Assembly: GCF_001938985.1 (NCBI RefSeq)
Contig: NZ_MKIN01000021.1
Location: forward strand, 372,001-436,000
Reading direction: 5' to 3'
Length of the DNA stretch: 64,000 bases
DNA from: Gillisella taibaishanensis
GTDB taxonomy: Bacteria; Pseudomonadota; Alphaproteobacteria; Rhizobiales; Rhizobiaceae
Under the pieces are notes generated by a model. The model did not search any database. It was not told the origin of the DNA and worked only from the letters and a program-made list of their open reading frames with translations. Both the position numbers and the translations under genes were made by a program. Below, one piece after another: positions 27,181-38,019 of this stretch (the stretch's first letter is position 1; each line of letters starts with the position of its first letter).

Positions 27181-30100
27181 ATGCAGCAGGACTTTCAGCC
27201 AGCCGGAACCGATCCGCTCTGGTACAAGGACGCGATCATCTACCAATTGCACGTCAAATCCTTCTATGACGGCAATGGCGATGGGATCGGCGATTTCAAA
27301 GGCTTGACGGAGAAGCTTGATCACATTGCCTCGCTCGGGGCGACGGCGATCTGGGTTTTGCCCTTCTTCCCCTCGCCGCGTCGCGATGACGGTTATGACA
27401 TTGCCGATTACAGCAATGTCAGCCCGGATTACGGCACGATGGAGGATTTCCGCGCCTTCGTTGAAGCCGCCCATGCCCGCGATATCAGGGTCATCATCGA
27501 GCTTGTGATCAACCACACTTCAGACCAGCATCCCTGGTTCGAAAGAGCGCGTCATGCGCCGGCAGGCTCGCCGGAGCGGGACTTCTATGTCTGGTCGGAC
27601 ACCGACCAGAAATTCCCGGAAACTCGGATCATCTTTCTCGATACGGAGAAGTCCAACTGGACATGGGATCCGGTTGCCGGCGCCTATTACTGGCACCGTT
27701 TCTATTCCCACCAGCCGGATCTGAACTTCGACAATCCGCAGGTGCTGGATGAGCTGATCGGCATTATGCGCTTCTGGCTCGATACCGGCATTGATGCCTT
27801 CCGTCTCGACGCCATTCCCTATCTGGTGGAGCGTGAGGGGACCAATAACGAGAACCTGCCGGAGACCCACGCGATCCTGAAGAAAATCAGGGCCGCGCTC
27901 GATGAAGGCCATCCCGGCAAGATGTTGCTGGCGGAAGCCAACCAATGGCCTGAGGATACCCAGGAATATTTCGGCGATGGCGACGAATGCCATATGGCTT
28001 TCCACTTCCCACTGATGCCGCGCATGTACATGGCAATCGCCAAGGAAGACCGGTTTCCGATCACCGACATCATGCGCCAGACGCCCGAAATTCCGGAGAA
28101 TTGCCAATGGGCGATCTTCCTGCGCAATCACGACGAGTTGACCTTGGAAATGGTCACCGACGCCGAGCGCGACTATCTCTGGAACACCTATGCGGCTGAC
28201 CGTCGCGCGCGCATCAATCTCGGTATCCGCCGCCGGTTGGCGCCGTTGATGGAACGCGACCGCCGCCGGATCGAGCTGATGAATGCGCTGTTGCTGTCGA
28301 TGCGCGGCACGCCCGTGATCTATTACGGTGACGAGATCGGCATGGGCGACAATATCTATCTCGGCGACCGTGACGGCGTGCGCACGCCAATGCAATGGTC
28401 GCCGGATCGCAATGCCGGCTTCTCCCGCGCCGATCCGGCCCGCCTGGTGCTGCCGCCGCTGATGGACCCGCTCTACGGTTATGAAGCCGTCAATGTTGAG
28501 GCGCAATCGGCAGACGCGCATTCCCTGCTCAACTGGAGCCGGCATATGCTGGCACTGCGGCGCAAGTTTACCGCCTTCGGGCGTGGTACGCTGCGTTTCC
28601 TGTCGCCATCCAACCGCAAGATCATCGCATATTTGCGCGAATATGAAGGTGAAACGCTGCTCTGCGTTGCCAATCTGTCGCGCCTGCCGCAGGCGGTAGA
28701 GCTTGATCTCTCCGAGTTCGAAAAGCGCATCCCGATCGAGCTGACCGGCATGTCGGCCTTCCCGCCAATCGGCCAGCTTACCTACCTCCTGACCCTGCCA
28801 CCTTACGGCTTCTTCTGGTTCAAGCTTTCAGGGGAAACCGATGCAGACGGTCCCAGCTGGCGCACCGAACCGCCGGAGCAATTGCCCGATTTCGTCACCA
28901 TCGTGATGCGGCGCGAATTGACGCAATTGCTGGAAGATACGTCGGTGCAGGAGACGATTTCTCGCGAAATCCTGCCGTCTTATCTGGCAAGACGGCGCTG
29001 GTTTGCCTCCAAGGGCGAGGCCGTCAGGCGTGCTTCGCTGGTTTCGACTATTCCGATGCCCTTCGGCAACGACCTCCTGCTCGGCGAGCTTGAAACCGAG
29101 ATGGAAGGCCATGTCGAGCGTTACTTCCTGCCCTTCGCTATCGCCTGGGATGATGAAAATCCGCATGCGCTGGCGCAGCAATTGGCCTTTGCCCGAGTGC
29201 GCAAGGTTCGCAGGGTCGGTTTCCTCACCGATGGCTTTGCCATGAAGAGCATGGCGCACGGCATTTTGCGCGCGCTTTGTGAACGCTCCAGCATTTCGAG
29301 CAAGAGCGGATCGATGGAATTCGTCGGCACCGAGCAGCTCGATTCCATGGACGTTTCCGACGACCTGCCCGTAACCTGGCTATCGGCGGAACAATCCAAC
29401 AGTTCGCTCATCGTTGGCGATATCGCTATGATCAAGCTGATCCGGCATATCCATGAAGGCGTCCATCCTGAAGTGGAGATGACGAGGCGGCTGACGGAAC
29501 TTGGCTATCCCAACACCGCACCACTTCTGGGCGAAGTAGTCCACGTCTCCCCGGAAGAGGAGCGTTCGACGCTGATTATCATCCAGGGCGCGATCCGCAA
29601 TCAAGGTGACGCCTGGGCCTGGATGCTGACCACGCTACGCCAGGCGCTCGACCTCAGCCTCCCGGCAGAAGCTGACGATGAGACGGCTCAGGACCGCTTC
29701 CAGCCGCTGCTCAATCTGGCTGGCACCATCGGCCAGCGACTCGGTGAACTGCATGTAGCGCTGGCCACGCCGACGACAGACACGGCGTTCGAGCCGGTTG
29801 CGATGGACGACGGCGACGTCGCTGCTTGGACGCAATCCGTCCAAACCCGGATTGCCGACAGCCTCTCCAAGCTTTCGGATCTTGCCGATGGTCTCGATGG
29901 TGAGGCTGCTCCGATGGCGATGCATCTTGCCGGCCAGCGTGATCGGATCTTGGAGGCGGTTGCCCCCTTGGCGCAGGCCGCAAAGGATACGCTGATGATC
30001 CGCAACCACGGCGACTTCCACCTGGGCCAGATTCTGGTAGCAGAGGAAGACGTCTATATCATCGACTTCGAAGGCGAACCGGCCCGTGACCTTGCCGAAC

Positions 30101-30468
30101 GCCGCGCCAAGACCAATCCGCTGCGCGACGTTGCCGGCCTGCTTCGGTCGCTCAGCTATCTCGCTGCCTCTGCCGATGTTGGCCAGGAAATCGCTATTCA
30201 AAGCGATATGAGCGGCCGCACCGACCAAATTGAAAAACTACGCAAGCAGGCAGAAAGCCGCTTCCTCGACAGCTATTTCGCCGTCGTCGACCAAGAGCCT
30301 CGTTTGGCGCTCGACCCGGACCGCCGTCGCAGGATTCTCGACCTGTTCCTGCTCGAAAAGGCCGCCTACGAAATCGGCTACGAGGCTAGCAACCGGCCGA
30401 ACTGGCTTGCCATTCCCATGGCCGGCTTTGCGGACATTGTCGAAAGACTGACGGAGACTTCCCCATGA
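27181..30468 (+). CDS. treS: Trehalose synthase fused to maltokinase (TreS-Mak)
   Basis: This is a 1095-residue fusion. The first about 560 residues are GH13_16 trehalose synthase: start [20 protein letters not shown], catalytic Asp210 ([11 protein letters not shown]), Glu252 (LLAEANQWP) and Asp318 ([11 protein letters not shown]). Residues about 600-1095 are maltokinase, an aminoglycoside-phosphotransferase-like fold with Asp945 in NHGDFHLGQ and the metal-binding Asp962 in IIDFEGEP. The two activities turn trehalose into maltose, then maltose-1-phosphate for GlgE. The ATG at 27181 follows GAGGAAA. The stop overlaps glgB by ATGA. The fusion is common in proteobacteria with the GlgE pathway. 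Confidence 0.94.
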   Translation: MQQDFQPAGTDPLWYKDAIIYQLHVKSFYDGNGDGIGDFKGLTEKLDHIASLGATAIWVLPFFPSPRRDDGYDIADYSNVSPDYGTMEDFRAFVEAAHARDIRVIIELVINHTSDQHPWFERARHAPAGSPERDFYVWSDTDQKFPETRIIFLDTEKSNWTWDPVAGAYYWHRFYSHQPDLNFDNPQVLDELIGIMRFWLDTGIDAFRLDAIPYLVEREGTNNENLPETHAILKKIRAALDEGHPGKMLLAEANQWPEDTQEYFGDGDECHMAFHFPLMPRMYMAIAKEDRFPITDIMRQTPEIPENCQWAIFLRNHDELTLEMVTDAERDYLWNTYAADRRARINLGIRRRLAPLMERDRRRIELMNALLLSMRGTPVIYYGDEIGMGDNIYLGDRDGVRTPMQWSPDRNAGFSRADPARLVLPPLMDPLYGYEAVNVEAQSADAHSLLNWSRHMLALRRKFTAFGRGTLRFLSPSNRKIIAYLREYEGETLLCVANLSRLPQAVELDLSEFEKRIPIELTGMSAFPPIGQLTYLLTLPPYGFFWFKLSGETDADGPSWRTEPPEQLPDFVTIVMRRELTQLLEDTSVQETISREILPSYLARRRWFASKGEAVRRASLVSTIPMPFGNDLLLGELETEMEGHVERYFLPFAIAWDDENPHALAQQLAFARVRKVRRVGFLTDGFAMKSMAHGILRALCERSSISSKSGSMEFVGTEQLDSMDVSDDLPVTWLSAEQSNSSLIVGDIAMIKLIRHIHEGVHPEVEMTRRLTELGYPNTAPLLGEVVHVSPEEERSTLIIIQGAIRNQGDAWAWMLTTLRQALDLSLPAEADDETAQDRFQPLLNLAGTIGQRLGELHVALATPTTDTAFEPVAMDDGDVAAWTQSVQTRIADSLSKLSDLADGLDGEAAPMAMHLAGQRDRILEAVAPLAQAAKDTLMIRNHGDFHLGQILVAEEDVYIIDFEGEPARDLAERRAKTNPLRDVAGLLRSLSYLAASADVGQEIAIQSDMSGRTDQIEKLRKQAESRFLDSYFAVVDQEPRLALDPDRRRRILDLFLLEKAAYEIGYEASNRPNWLAIPMAGFADIVERLTETSP

Positions 30469-32675
30469 CGGATACCGCAAGAGAATTATTGACCGGTATC
30501 GATGCAGAAGCCTTGGCCGCGCTCATCGAAGGCCGGCATGGCGATCCCTTCGCCATACTAGGGCCGCACCAGACGCCAGAAGGACGGGTAGTGCGGGTGC
30601 TGTATCCCGGCGCCATAGGCATTGAATTGCTCGACAGGGGCAGCAATGCCACGCTTGGGGCGCTTGAGGCGGTACATCCCGGCGGACTGTTTGCCGGGGT
30701 CGTGAGCTCGAATGGCGGGTATCGGCTCCGTATCACCTGGCCAGAAGCGGTCCAGATCATCGATGATCCCTATGCCTTCGGCCTGGTGCTCGGCGATCTC
30801 GACTTGCACCTGATTTCCGAAGGCACGCATTATGATCTCGGCCGCACGCTTGGCGCCAATCAGCGCGAGATGGATGGGGTTGCAGGCGTCGGCTTCGCCG
30901 TCTGGGCACCGACGGCGCGTCGCGTCTCGGTCGTTGGCGATTTCAATTCCTGGGACGGACGGCGCAACCCGATGCGGCTTCGTCAATCCGGCGGCATCTG
31001 GGAATTGTTCATTCCCGGCCTTGGGCCAGGCGAGCGCTACAAATACGAGTTGATCGACGCCAATGGCAATGTTCTCCCGCAAAAGGCCGATCCGGTCGCA
31101 AAGGCCAGCGAAGCGGCGCCCGGAACGGCCTCCATCGTCGCCTCCGCCAAGCCCTTCCCCTGGACGGACCAGAGCTGGATGACCCGCGGCAATGCGGAGG
31201 ACGCTTCGAAACAGGCGATCTCGATTTACGAGGTGCATCTCGGCTCCTGGCTTCGGATTATCGAAGACGGCAACCGCTGGCTCGATTGGGTGGAGCTCAG
31301 CCAAAGGCTCATTCCTTATTTGAAGTCGATGAACTTCACCCATGTCGAGCTGCTACCGATCATGGAACATCCCTTCGGCGGCTCCTGGGGCTATCAGCCA
31401 CTCGGACTATTTTCGCCGACTGGCCGCTACGGCACGCCCGAGGATTTCGCCTATTTCGTCGATCGCTGCCACGCAAACGGTATCGGCGTCATCGTCGACT
31501 GGGTGCCGGCGCACTTCCCGACCGATGTCTGGGGCCTGGCGCGGTTTGACGGCAGCGCGCTTTACGAGCATGCAGACCCGCGCGAGGGTTTTCACCGCGA
31601 CTGGAACACGCTGATCTACAATCTCGGTCGAACGGAGGTCAAAGGCTTCCTGATCGCCAGTGCTTTCGAATGGCTGGAGCATTTCCATGTCGACGGATTA
31701 CGGGTGGATGCCGTCGCCTCGATGCTCTATCGCGACTACAGCCGCGAGGCCGGCGAATGGATCCCGAACCAGTTTGGCGGGCGCGAAAACCTTGAGGCCG
31801 TCGAGTTCTTCAAGCATCTTAACAGCGTGGTTCATGCCCGCTGCCCGCATGCTCTGATGATTGCCGAGGAATCAACGGCTTGGCCTGGTGTGACCAAGCC
31901 GCCGGAACAGGGCGGTCTCGGCTTCGACTTCAAGTGGAATATGGGCTGGATGCATGACAGCCTCAGCTATATCGAGGAAGACCCGGTCTATCGGAAATAC
32001 CATCACGGTACGATGACTTTCAGCATGATCTATCAATATTCGGAACGGTTTGTTCTGCCGCTCTCCCATGACGAAGTCGTGCATGGCAAGGGTTCACTGC
32101 TCGGCAAAATGCCGGGCGACCCCTGGCAGAAGCGCGCTAACCTGCGGGCCTATTATGCGTTCATGTGGGCACATCCCGGCAAGAAGCTGCTATTCATGGG
32201 CTGCGAACTCGGCCAGGAGACCGAGTGGAACCACGATCAGTCTGTGGCTTGGCACCTGCTCGACAATCCCGATCACGTCGGCATTCAAAAACTGTTGCAG
32301 CGCCTGAACGCGCTCTATGCGAACGAACGGGCGCTGCAGTTCGGCGATCTCGATCCATCCGGGTTCGAATGGGCTGTTGCTGACGACGCCGAGAATTCTG
32401 TGATCGCCCTGCTGCGCTATGACGAAGAGCGAAGCAGCTGTGTACTGGCGGTTTCGAATTTCACGCCTGTCCTGCGTCACGACTACAGGCTCGGCGTCCC
32501 GATGGAAGGGCGCTGGGTAGAAGTGCTCAACAGCGATGCGGGCGAATTCGGCGGCTCCGATCATCTCATTGGAGAGGTCTGGGCTGAGACGGTCCCTGCC
32601 CATGGCAGAGGCTCGTCGATCAACCTGCGCCTGCCGCCGCTTTCGACGGTGTATTTGAAATGGACTCGTCCCTAA
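30465..32675 (+). CDS. glgB: 1,4-alpha-glucan branching enzyme
   Basis: This 736-residue GH13_9 enzyme starts with two beta domains (CBM48 at about residues 130-210, with [20 protein letters not shown]). The catalytic barrel has Asp415 ([12 protein letters not shown]), Glu468 ([10 protein letters not shown]) and Asp536 ([12 protein letters not shown]). A C-terminal beta domain completes it. It forms alpha-1,6 branches in the glucan built by GlgE. It overlaps treS by four bases and ends a three-gene operon, 16 bp from the convergent merR gene. Confidence 0.95.
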   Translation: MTDTARELLTGIDAEALAALIEGRHGDPFAILGPHQTPEGRVVRVLYPGAIGIELLDRGSNATLGALEAVHPGGLFAGVVSSNGGYRLRITWPEAVQIIDDPYAFGLVLGDLDLHLISEGTHYDLGRTLGANQREMDGVAGVGFAVWAPTARRVSVVGDFNSWDGRRNPMRLRQSGGIWELFIPGLGPGERYKYELIDANGNVLPQKADPVAKASEAAPGTASIVASAKPFPWTDQSWMTRGNAEDASKQAISIYEVHLGSWLRIIEDGNRWLDWVELSQRLIPYLKSMNFTHVELLPIMEHPFGGSWGYQPLGLFSPTGRYGTPEDFAYFVDRCHANGIGVIVDWVPAHFPTDVWGLARFDGSALYEHADPREGFHRDWNTLIYNLGRTEVKGFLIASAFEWLEHFHVDGLRVDAVASMLYRDYSREAGEWIPNQFGGRENLEAVEFFKHLNSVVHARCPHALMIAEESTAWPGVTKPPEQGGLGFDFKWNMGWMHDSLSYIEEDPVYRKYHHGTMTFSMIYQYSERFVLPLSHDEVVHGKGSLLGKMPGDPWQKRANLRAYYAFMWAHPGKKLLFMGCELGQETEWNHDQSVAWHLLDNPDHVGIQKLLQRLNALYANERALQFGDLDPSGFEWAVADDAENSVIALLRYDEERSSCVLAVSNFTPVLRHDYRLGVPMEGRWVEVLNSDAGEFGGSDHLIGEVWAETVPAHGRGSSINLRLPPLSTVYLKWTRP

Positions 32676-32691
32676 ATTGTTGAATGGTCGC

Positions 32692-33111
32692 TCAGTGCTG
32701 CTCATGGCGGCATTGAGCATGATCGGCGAGAACTTCGATCACACGGCACTCGGCAATAGTGCCGTGTGAGCAACCGGTGATCATTCGCTCGAGTTCCGCC
32801 TTCAAGGCCATCAACCGTTCGATTCGTTCCTCGACATCGGCAAGCCGCCGCCGAGCAATCGAATCGGCCGGTGAGCAAGATTGACCCGGCTTGTCCTGTA
32901 AATCGAGCAGGGTGCGGATAGCGTCCACCTCGAAGCCCAGCTCCCGCGCGTGGCGAATGAAGGTCAGCCTTTGTAGCTGCGCTTGACTGTAGAGCCTGCG
33001 ATTTCCGTCCGTGCGCGGCGGCTGCGGCAAAAGACCGACCTGTTCATAATAGCGAATGGTCGGCACCTTGACGCCACTGATGCGGGCTGCCTCGCCAATT
33101 GCAATATCCAT
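32692..33111 (-). CDS. zntR: MerR-family heavy-metal regulator (ZntR/CadR-like)
   Basis: The ATG at 33111 gives 139 residues. The N-terminal winged helix (about 1-75) has IGEAARISGVKVPTIRYYEQVGLL and NRRLYSQAQLQRL (two stretches). A long dimer helix follows, then a metal loop and tail with Cys in GQSCSPAD and CSHGTIAECRVIEVL, and a Cys/His-rich end. This arrangement fits Zn/Cd/Pb-type sensors rather than CueR. It is divergent from the P-type ATPase, and the gap holds a classic MerR operator. It should bind between the -35 and -10 boxes and activate the pump gene when metal is bound. Metal identity is inferred. Confidence 0.88.
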   Translation of the reverse strand: MDIAIGEAARISGVKVPTIRYYEQVGLLPQPPRTDGNRRLYSQAQLQRLTFIRHARELGFEVDAIRTLLDLQDKPGQSCSPADSIARRRLADVEERIERLMALKAELERMITGCSHGTIAECRVIEVLADHAQCRHEQH

Positions 33112-33122
33112 GATTTTTGCCC

Positions 33123-33153
33123 TTGCTCCTCTAGTCACTAGAGAATGTAGGAT
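33123..33153 (+). promoter_or_regulatory. MerR-type promoter/operator of the metal ATPase gene
   Basis: TTGCTC (33123-33128) and TAGGAT (33148-33153) are separated by 19 bp, the overlong spacer that MerR regulators correct by DNA distortion. The perfect dyad CTCTAGT-C-ACTAGAG (33129-33143) fills the spacer. It faces the ATPase gene. Confidence 0.85.
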
Positions 33154-33212
33154 CGGATACTGAGAGTGACAAGCCTGCTCTTTTGCAGGCCAGGAATGAC
33201 AGGGATAGCGCC

Positions 33213-35504
33213 ATGGCCACCGAAAGCACCACCCGTTTCCGTATCGAGGGTATGGATTGCGCCTCCTGCGCCGCCAAGGTCGATACGGCTGCCCGGCGCG
33301 TGACTGGCGTAACCGATGTGACGGTATCCGTGACGGCGCAGACCATGGCTGTCGTGCACGGCGATGGCACCGACCTCACGGCATTGGCTGACAAAGTCAC
33401 CAAGCTCGGCTACCGCGCCACCCGCATGCCGCCGAAAGAGACTCAAGTCAATTCGGAGGGCCATGCCCAAAGCGATGGGGACGAGCGTAGCGGCTGCTGC
33501 GACCATCACGATCAAGATCACAACCATGACCATAATGATCATCACGGCCATGACCACGGCGACCATGATCATGGCTCACATAAAAGCGAAGCGCATAACC
33601 ATGTGCACGAGGTCGTCCCTCCTGGCACCCCTTGGTGGCGGACGTCGAAGGCTCAGCTGATGCTAGCGAGCGGCGTGGCGCTGCTCGTGGCCATGATTGT
33701 GGCTCATCTCATCCCCGCCGTCGCATTCTGGGTCTATTGCGCGGCAATCGCCGTCGGCATCGTGCCAATTGCCCGGCGTGCGGTGATGGCAGCGCTGGCG
33801 GGCACGCCATTTTCCATCGAAATGCTGATGACAATCGCGTCTGTCGGCGCCGTCTTCATTGGCGCAACACAGGAAGCGGCAACGGTGGTCTTCCTGTTTT
33901 TGGTCGGCGAATTGCTGGAAGGCTTCGCCGCTGGGCGCGCCCGCGCCAGCATCCAGGGGCTGACAAAGCTTGTGCCCGATACCGCCAGGATCGAAAACAA
34001 CGGTCGGCTTGAGGAGGTCCCTGCCGACAGCCTGAAGGTCGGGATGATCGTCACCGTGCGGCCCGGAGACCGCATTCCGGCCGATGGCGAGATCGTCAAA
34101 GGCGAAAGCGCCATCAACGAAGCACCTGTAACAGGCGAGAGCATCGCCAAGACCAAGAGTGTTGGCGCGGCAGTCTTTGCCGGAACCGTCAATGGCGATG
34201 GCGTGATCGCGGTACGCGTGACCGCAGCCGCCTCTGACAACACCATTGCGCGGGTGGTGCGGCTGGTCGAAGAGGCTCAGGAGGTCAAGGCACCGACCGA
34301 GCGTTTTATCGACCGCTTCTCCCGCTACTATACCCCCGCAGTCACACTGGTCGCGGCGCTCGTCGCCGTGCTGCCGCCGCTTTTTGCTGGCGGCGACTGG
34401 AGCGAATGGCTCTACAAGGGACTGGCGATCCTGCTGATCGGCTGCCCCTGTGCCCTGGTTATTTCAACCCCCGCCGCCATTGCGGCTGGGCTTTCCGCCG
34501 GGGCGCGACGCGGCCTGCTGATGAAAGGTGGCGCGGTGCTTGAAAGCGTTGGGCGGATCACCGCCATCGCACTCGACAAGACCGGCACGCTGACCGAAGG
34601 CAAGCCAAAGGTCACCGAGATCATCCCCCTCGGCGGCGCGACGGAAGCCGATGTGCTGAAGCTGGCAGCCGCGCTTGAAGCACAGTCGAGCCATCCGCTT
34701 GCCCGCGCGATCCTCGATGAAGCTGCTGCACGCAAATATGACCTTCCGGCAGCGCGCGAAACCGGCGCCATTGCCGGCAAGGGTGTGCGGGGCAAAGTCG
34801 GGGATACCGCACTGTTTCTTGGCTCGGCTGCGGCTGCCGAAGAGCGCGCCGAACTTCCCGCCGACGTCGCAAAGCAGATCGACGCCTTGAGCAGCAAAGG
34901 CAAGTCCGTTTCGGTTCTTGTTCGGGATGACGGCATCATCGGCCTGATCGCCCTGCGCGACGAGCCGCGCGCGGACGCCGTCGCCGGTCTGAACGCGCTG
35001 AAGGCGGCCGGCATCAAGCCTATCATGCTGACCGGTGACAATGCGGCCACAGCCAAAGCGATTGGCGGCCTGCTCGATATCGAAACGCGCTACGAACTGT
35101 TGCCGCAGGACAAGCAGGAGATCGTTCGCGCCCTGCAGGCCAGGGGCGAGCGGGTGGCGAAAGTCGGCGATGGCATCAACGACGCGCCAGCGCTGGCCGC
35201 AGCCGATGTCGGCATCGCCATGGGCGGCGGCACCGATGTCGCGTTGGAAACCGCCGACGCGGCAATCCTGCATGGCCGGGTGCTCGACCTCGCCGACATG
35301 GTGCTGCTGTCAAGGCGGGTGATGGCCAATATCCACCAGAACATCACCATCGCAATCGGACTCAAGGTCGTCTTCCTCGTCACCACGGTGATTGGTGTGA
35401 CCGGGCTTTGGCCCGCAATCCTTGCCGATACCGGCGCAACCGTGCTCGTCACTGCCAATGCCATGCGCCTCTTGGCCTGGCGCGGCGGCAAATCCGAAAC
35501 GTGA
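33213..35504 (+). CDS. zntA: Heavy-metal translocating P1B-type ATPase (Zn/Cd/Pb exporter)
   Basis: The ATG at 33213 with AGGGA seven bases upstream gives 763 residues. An N-terminal metal-binding domain (about 1-70, GMDCASC) is followed by a His/Asp-rich linker (about 95-135), then the membrane core. The transport motif Cys411-Pro-Cys413 (IGCPCALVIS) is present, with Asp455 in DKTGTLTEGKP, the nucleotide-domain SSHPLARAI, and GDGINDAPAL. CPC plus the His-rich linker fits Zn/Cd/Pb export from the cytoplasm rather than Cu. Divergent merR and its operator support metal-induced expression. The exact metal range is inferred. Confidence 0.93.
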   Translation: MATESTTRFRIEGMDCASCAAKVDTAARRVTGVTDVTVSVTAQTMAVVHGDGTDLTALADKVTKLGYRATRMPPKETQVNSEGHAQSDGDERSGCCDHHDQDHNHDHNDHHGHDHGDHDHGSHKSEAHNHVHEVVPPGTPWWRTSKAQLMLASGVALLVAMIVAHLIPAVAFWVYCAAIAVGIVPIARRAVMAALAGTPFSIEMLMTIASVGAVFIGATQEAATVVFLFLVGELLEGFAAGRARASIQGLTKLVPDTARIENNGRLEEVPADSLKVGMIVTVRPGDRIPADGEIVKGESAINEAPVTGESIAKTKSVGAAVFAGTVNGDGVIAVRVTAAASDNTIARVVRLVEEAQEVKAPTERFIDRFSRYYTPAVTLVAALVAVLPPLFAGGDWSEWLYKGLAILLIGCPCALVISTPAAIAAGLSAGARRGLLMKGGAVLESVGRITAIALDKTGTLTEGKPKVTEIIPLGGATEADVLKLAAALEAQSSHPLARAILDEAAARKYDLPAARETGAIAGKGVRGKVGDTALFLGSAAAAEERAELPADVAKQIDALSSKGKSVSVLVRDDGIIGLIALRDEPRADAVAGLNALKAAGIKPIMLTGDNAATAKAIGGLLDIETRYELLPQDKQEIVRALQARGERVAKVGDGINDAPALAAADVGIAMGGGTDVALETADAAILHGRVLDLADMVLLSRRVMANIHQNITIAIGLKVVFLVTTVIGVTGLWPAILADTGATVLVTANAMRLLAWRGGKSET

Positions 35505-35514
35505 AGACAAAACA

Positions 35515-35549
35515 ATCATCCCGGCAAGCCTTGCGGCCGCCGGGATGAT
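35515..35549. terminator. Terminator between convergent zntA and the demethylase gene
   Basis: ATCATCCCGGC at 35515-35525 pairs perfectly with GCCGGGATGAT at 35539-35549 around a 13-nt loop. It lies between two convergent genes. T-runs are weak. Confidence 0.65.
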
Positions 35550-35577
35550 GTCATTTCTCGCGAGGAAAAACCCGCTG

Positions 35578-36996
35578 TTACTTCTTCTTGGAGCGCCAGC
35601 TATCGGCGTAGCTCTCGCGGGCTTCGCGCGCATACGGCGTCGGTGACACCCGCACCCGGATCTTCGCCTGCTTGTGCGGACGCTCGGAAGAGGTCTTGCC
35701 GGTACCGCCGTCGGGCTCGCCCCAGATCAGCGTCAGAACGTCGCCTTCCTTCACATCGGCTTCGACGATGCCAAGCGAGAGAACGCAGCGCTCATTGTAG
35801 GAGTAACCGGCAAACATCGACATGCCGACCATCTTGCCATCACCGTTGACGATCATATCCGCGCTCGTCGAGGCATAGTTCAGGACCGGGAAATCGATCC
35901 ACTTATAGTTTTCCTCGCCTGGCCGGAATGCAGAAGCGATCACGTCAACCACATCATCCGCGTTCCACTCGAAGGTCACCTTCTTGCGGGTCACCTGGCC
36001 CTTCATCTTCTCAAGGGCGGCCTTGCCGATGAAGTCGTCCTTTTTCCAGCCGATATAAAAATCATAGCCAAGCTCGAACGGCGTAACGTAATAATCTTCG
36101 ATATTGCTGGAGACGAAGCTGCCGCCGATCGAGCCATTTGCCTCATAGCTATCGGCACCGAGCCATTCGCGATAGGCCTGTAACATGCCATCGCCGGTAT
36201 AGATCGCCGGCAGCGGCGACGGGATCCAGCCGCTTTCCACCGTATTGGTCGAATAAGCGCGGCTGCCGCATCGCACGAGATCGACATTGGCATCCTTGGC
36301 TGCCTCCAGAATGCAGGAGAGAATGTAATTCTTGTCCTCATACGGGCCCCAGATCTCGAGACCCGGCGCACCCGACATACCATGGCGCAGTGCCTGCACA
36401 CGCTTGGAGCCGACATTGATCCAGTCGACATGGAAGAACTTGATGTCTTGAACGGGACCGCCATTCATCTTTTCAAAAATCTTCGGGGCATCCGGCCCTT
36501 GGATCTGATAGCGATAATGGGTGCGCAGCACCCGCTCGCCTTCAGGCCGCGACGTTGAGCGCGGATCGTGCTTGATGCGGACATTCCACTTGCCATAGGC
36601 GGCGCAGAACATCAGCCAGTTGGAGGTGGGCGCGCGACCGACGAGGATGAACTTGTCCTGACGTTCGCGGAAAATAATGTGGTCGCCAATCACATGTCCG
36701 TTCGGAGTGACAGGCACGAAGTGCTTGGCACGATTGAGGTCGAAATTCGAAAAGGAATTGATGCCGTGATGGCTTAGAAATTTTTCAGCGTCCGGTCCCT
36801 CGACGATCAACTCGTCCATGTGGTGAGACTGGTCGAACAAAACTGCGGAGTTGCGCCAGGCGGCCTGTTCCGTGCGCCAATTGCTGAATTCCGGCGTGAC
36901 GACGGGATAGACATACATCCCGATCGGCGAATTGCGCAGCCGGCCGACAATGTCGGAATTCTGCTTCATGATGTCATTGAGACTAGACGCTGCCAT
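35578..36996 (-). CDS. LigM/DesA-like tetrahydrofolate-dependent O-demethylase (GcvT-type aminomethyltransferase family)
   Basis: This 472-residue protein has the GcvT fold. The N-terminal text (GMYVYPVVTPEFSNWRTEQ, SAVLFDQSHHMDEL, KHFVPVTPNGHVIGDHIIF) is very like LigM/DesA, which move the methyl group of vanillate, syringate or 3-O-methylgallate to tetrahydrofolate. A beta-barrel C-terminal domain follows (about 360-460). The ATG has GGAGG at 7-nt spacing. A candidate operator ATGTATACA lies 29 bp upstream, and the same 9-mer occurs twice before the gntR gene next door. The methyl donor could be a lignin-type aromatic or another methoxy/methylamine compound; the sequence does not decide. 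Confidence 0.85.
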   Translation of the reverse strand: MAASSLNDIMKQNSDIVGRLRNSPIGMYVYPVVTPEFSNWRTEQAAWRNSAVLFDQSHHMDELIVEGPDAEKFLSHHGINSFSNFDLNRAKHFVPVTPNGHVIGDHIIFRERQDKFILVGRAPTSNWLMFCAAYGKWNVRIKHDPRSTSRPEGERVLRTHYRYQIQGPDAPKIFEKMNGGPVQDIKFFHVDWINVGSKRVQALRHGMSGAPGLEIWGPYEDKNYILSCILEAAKDANVDLVRCGSRAYSTNTVESGWIPSPLPAIYTGDGMLQAYREWLGADSYEANGSIGGSFVSSNIEDYYVTPFELGYDFYIGWKKDDFIGKAALEKMKGQVTRKKVTFEWNADDVVDVIASAFRPGEENYKWIDFPVLNYASTSADMIVNGDGKMVGMSMFAGYSYNERCVLSLGIVEADVKEGDVLTLIWGEPDGGTGKTSSERPHKQAKIRVRVSPTPYAREARESYADSWRSKKK

Positions 36997-37024
36997 CGAT
37001 TTTCCTCCAAATACGTTGCGCGTT

Positions 37025-37034
37025 ATGTATACAT
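37025..37034. promoter_or_regulatory. Candidate GntR operator before the LigM-like gene
   Basis: ATGTATACAT is a perfect 10-bp palindrome 29 bp before the demethylase ATG. The 9-mer ATGTATACA recurs at 37970 and 38020, on both sides of the regulator's promoter. Confidence 0.7.
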
Positions 37035-37193
37035 TTATGTCAAAGCTGCTAAAAAATACAAAGCGCCATCGTGCAGCTTTTTTGTGGCACAGCTCGCTGC
37101 CGCACCATAAAACATTTTCTCATCTCTCTAAATTACCGTAATATATCCGTCACATAACGGCTTATTGCCCAGCACTGGCAGGGGTCAGGCCGA

Positions 37194-37952
37194 TCAGCAA
37201 TGAATAAGCGCCAGCCCCGGAATTTTGCCGAGTAGAGCACGATTTTCCCGAAAGATGTATTCAAGGTTTCGCTTAGCAATCTGCGCATGCTCTCTAGCGA
37301 TGGCTTCGGCACGGGCACCCTCACGTGCCGCAATGGCCTCAACAAGAGTGCGATGCTGATCCTGAGCGGAGCGGAGCGAGCGGCGGAAGGTGGCGACATC
37401 AAGCTTGTTTGGCAAAAATGCAGAGGGTGAGGCGAAGGGCAACGCGCTGGCGCGCTCTACTTCCCTGAGAACTACCGTACTGGCACAAAGGGCCGCCAAC
37501 TGGCGATGGAAAACCTCATTGAGGTCGGAATAGCGGTCAAAATCGACGTCATCGACCCTGACGCCAAAACAGCGATCAAGCTGCTGAACTGTCTCTTCGA
37601 TTTCTTCCAGCGCCCGCGTATCCGCACCGCGTTCGGCCGCCAACCGAGCCGCCGTCCCCTCCATCACCCCGCGTAGTTCGATGGCATCAACGACATCCCC
37701 GTATCCGAACCGACGCACTGTGAAGCCACCGTTCGGCAGACGGTCCAGCAAGCCCTCTTCGGCCAATCGCGACAGCGCTTCACGCACCGGCGTGCGGGAA
37801 ATGTCGAGCGCTTCCGCCAGCGACACCTCAAACAGCCGCGTGCCACCCGCCAATTCGCCATTGACGATCTTTTCCCGCAATTCGACCACGGCACGACGTC
37901 CATGGGTCGCCAAATCCGCTGCCCGGATTGATGCGTCTTTAGACTTCTGCAT
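37194..37952 (-). CDS. GntR-family transcriptional regulator, FCD subfamily
   Basis: The ATG at 37952 with GGGA seven bases upstream gives 252 residues. The winged helix (about 20-85) includes VSLAEALDISRTPVREALSRL. The helical FCD domain (about 90-225) contains DLNEVFHRQL and a QHRTLVEAI segment with the usual ligand/metal His and Asp. The longer open frame, to 38042, would run through one of the operator copies and is unlikely. Two ATGTATACA sites precede it and one precedes the LigM-like gene, so it most likely represses both itself and the demethylase until an aromatic or methylated inducer appears. Confidence 0.9.
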   Translation of the reverse strand: MQKSKDASIRAADLATHGRRAVVELREKIVNGELAGGTRLFEVSLAEALDISRTPVREALSRLAEEGLLDRLPNGGFTVRRFGYGDVVDAIELRGVMEGTAARLAAERGADTRALEEIEETVQQLDRCFGVRVDDVDFDRYSDLNEVFHRQLAALCASTVVLREVERASALPFASPSAFLPNKLDVATFRRSLRSAQDQHRTLVEAIAAREGARAEAIAREHAQIAKRNLEYIFRENRALLGKIPGLALIHC

Positions 37953-37969
37953 GCCTTGATCCCGCCTCG

Positions 37970-37978
37970 ATGTATACA
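37970..37978. promoter_or_regulatory. Candidate GntR operator, proximal copy
   Basis: ATGTATACA with palindromic core TGTATACA lies 18 bp before the gntR ATG. The centre lies 50 bp from the next copy, about five helical turns, so both could be bound on one face. Confidence 0.65.
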
Positions 37979-38019
37979 CCGCATATAATCCGCCGTGAAA
38001 ACCGGCAGGAGCTAATTTA

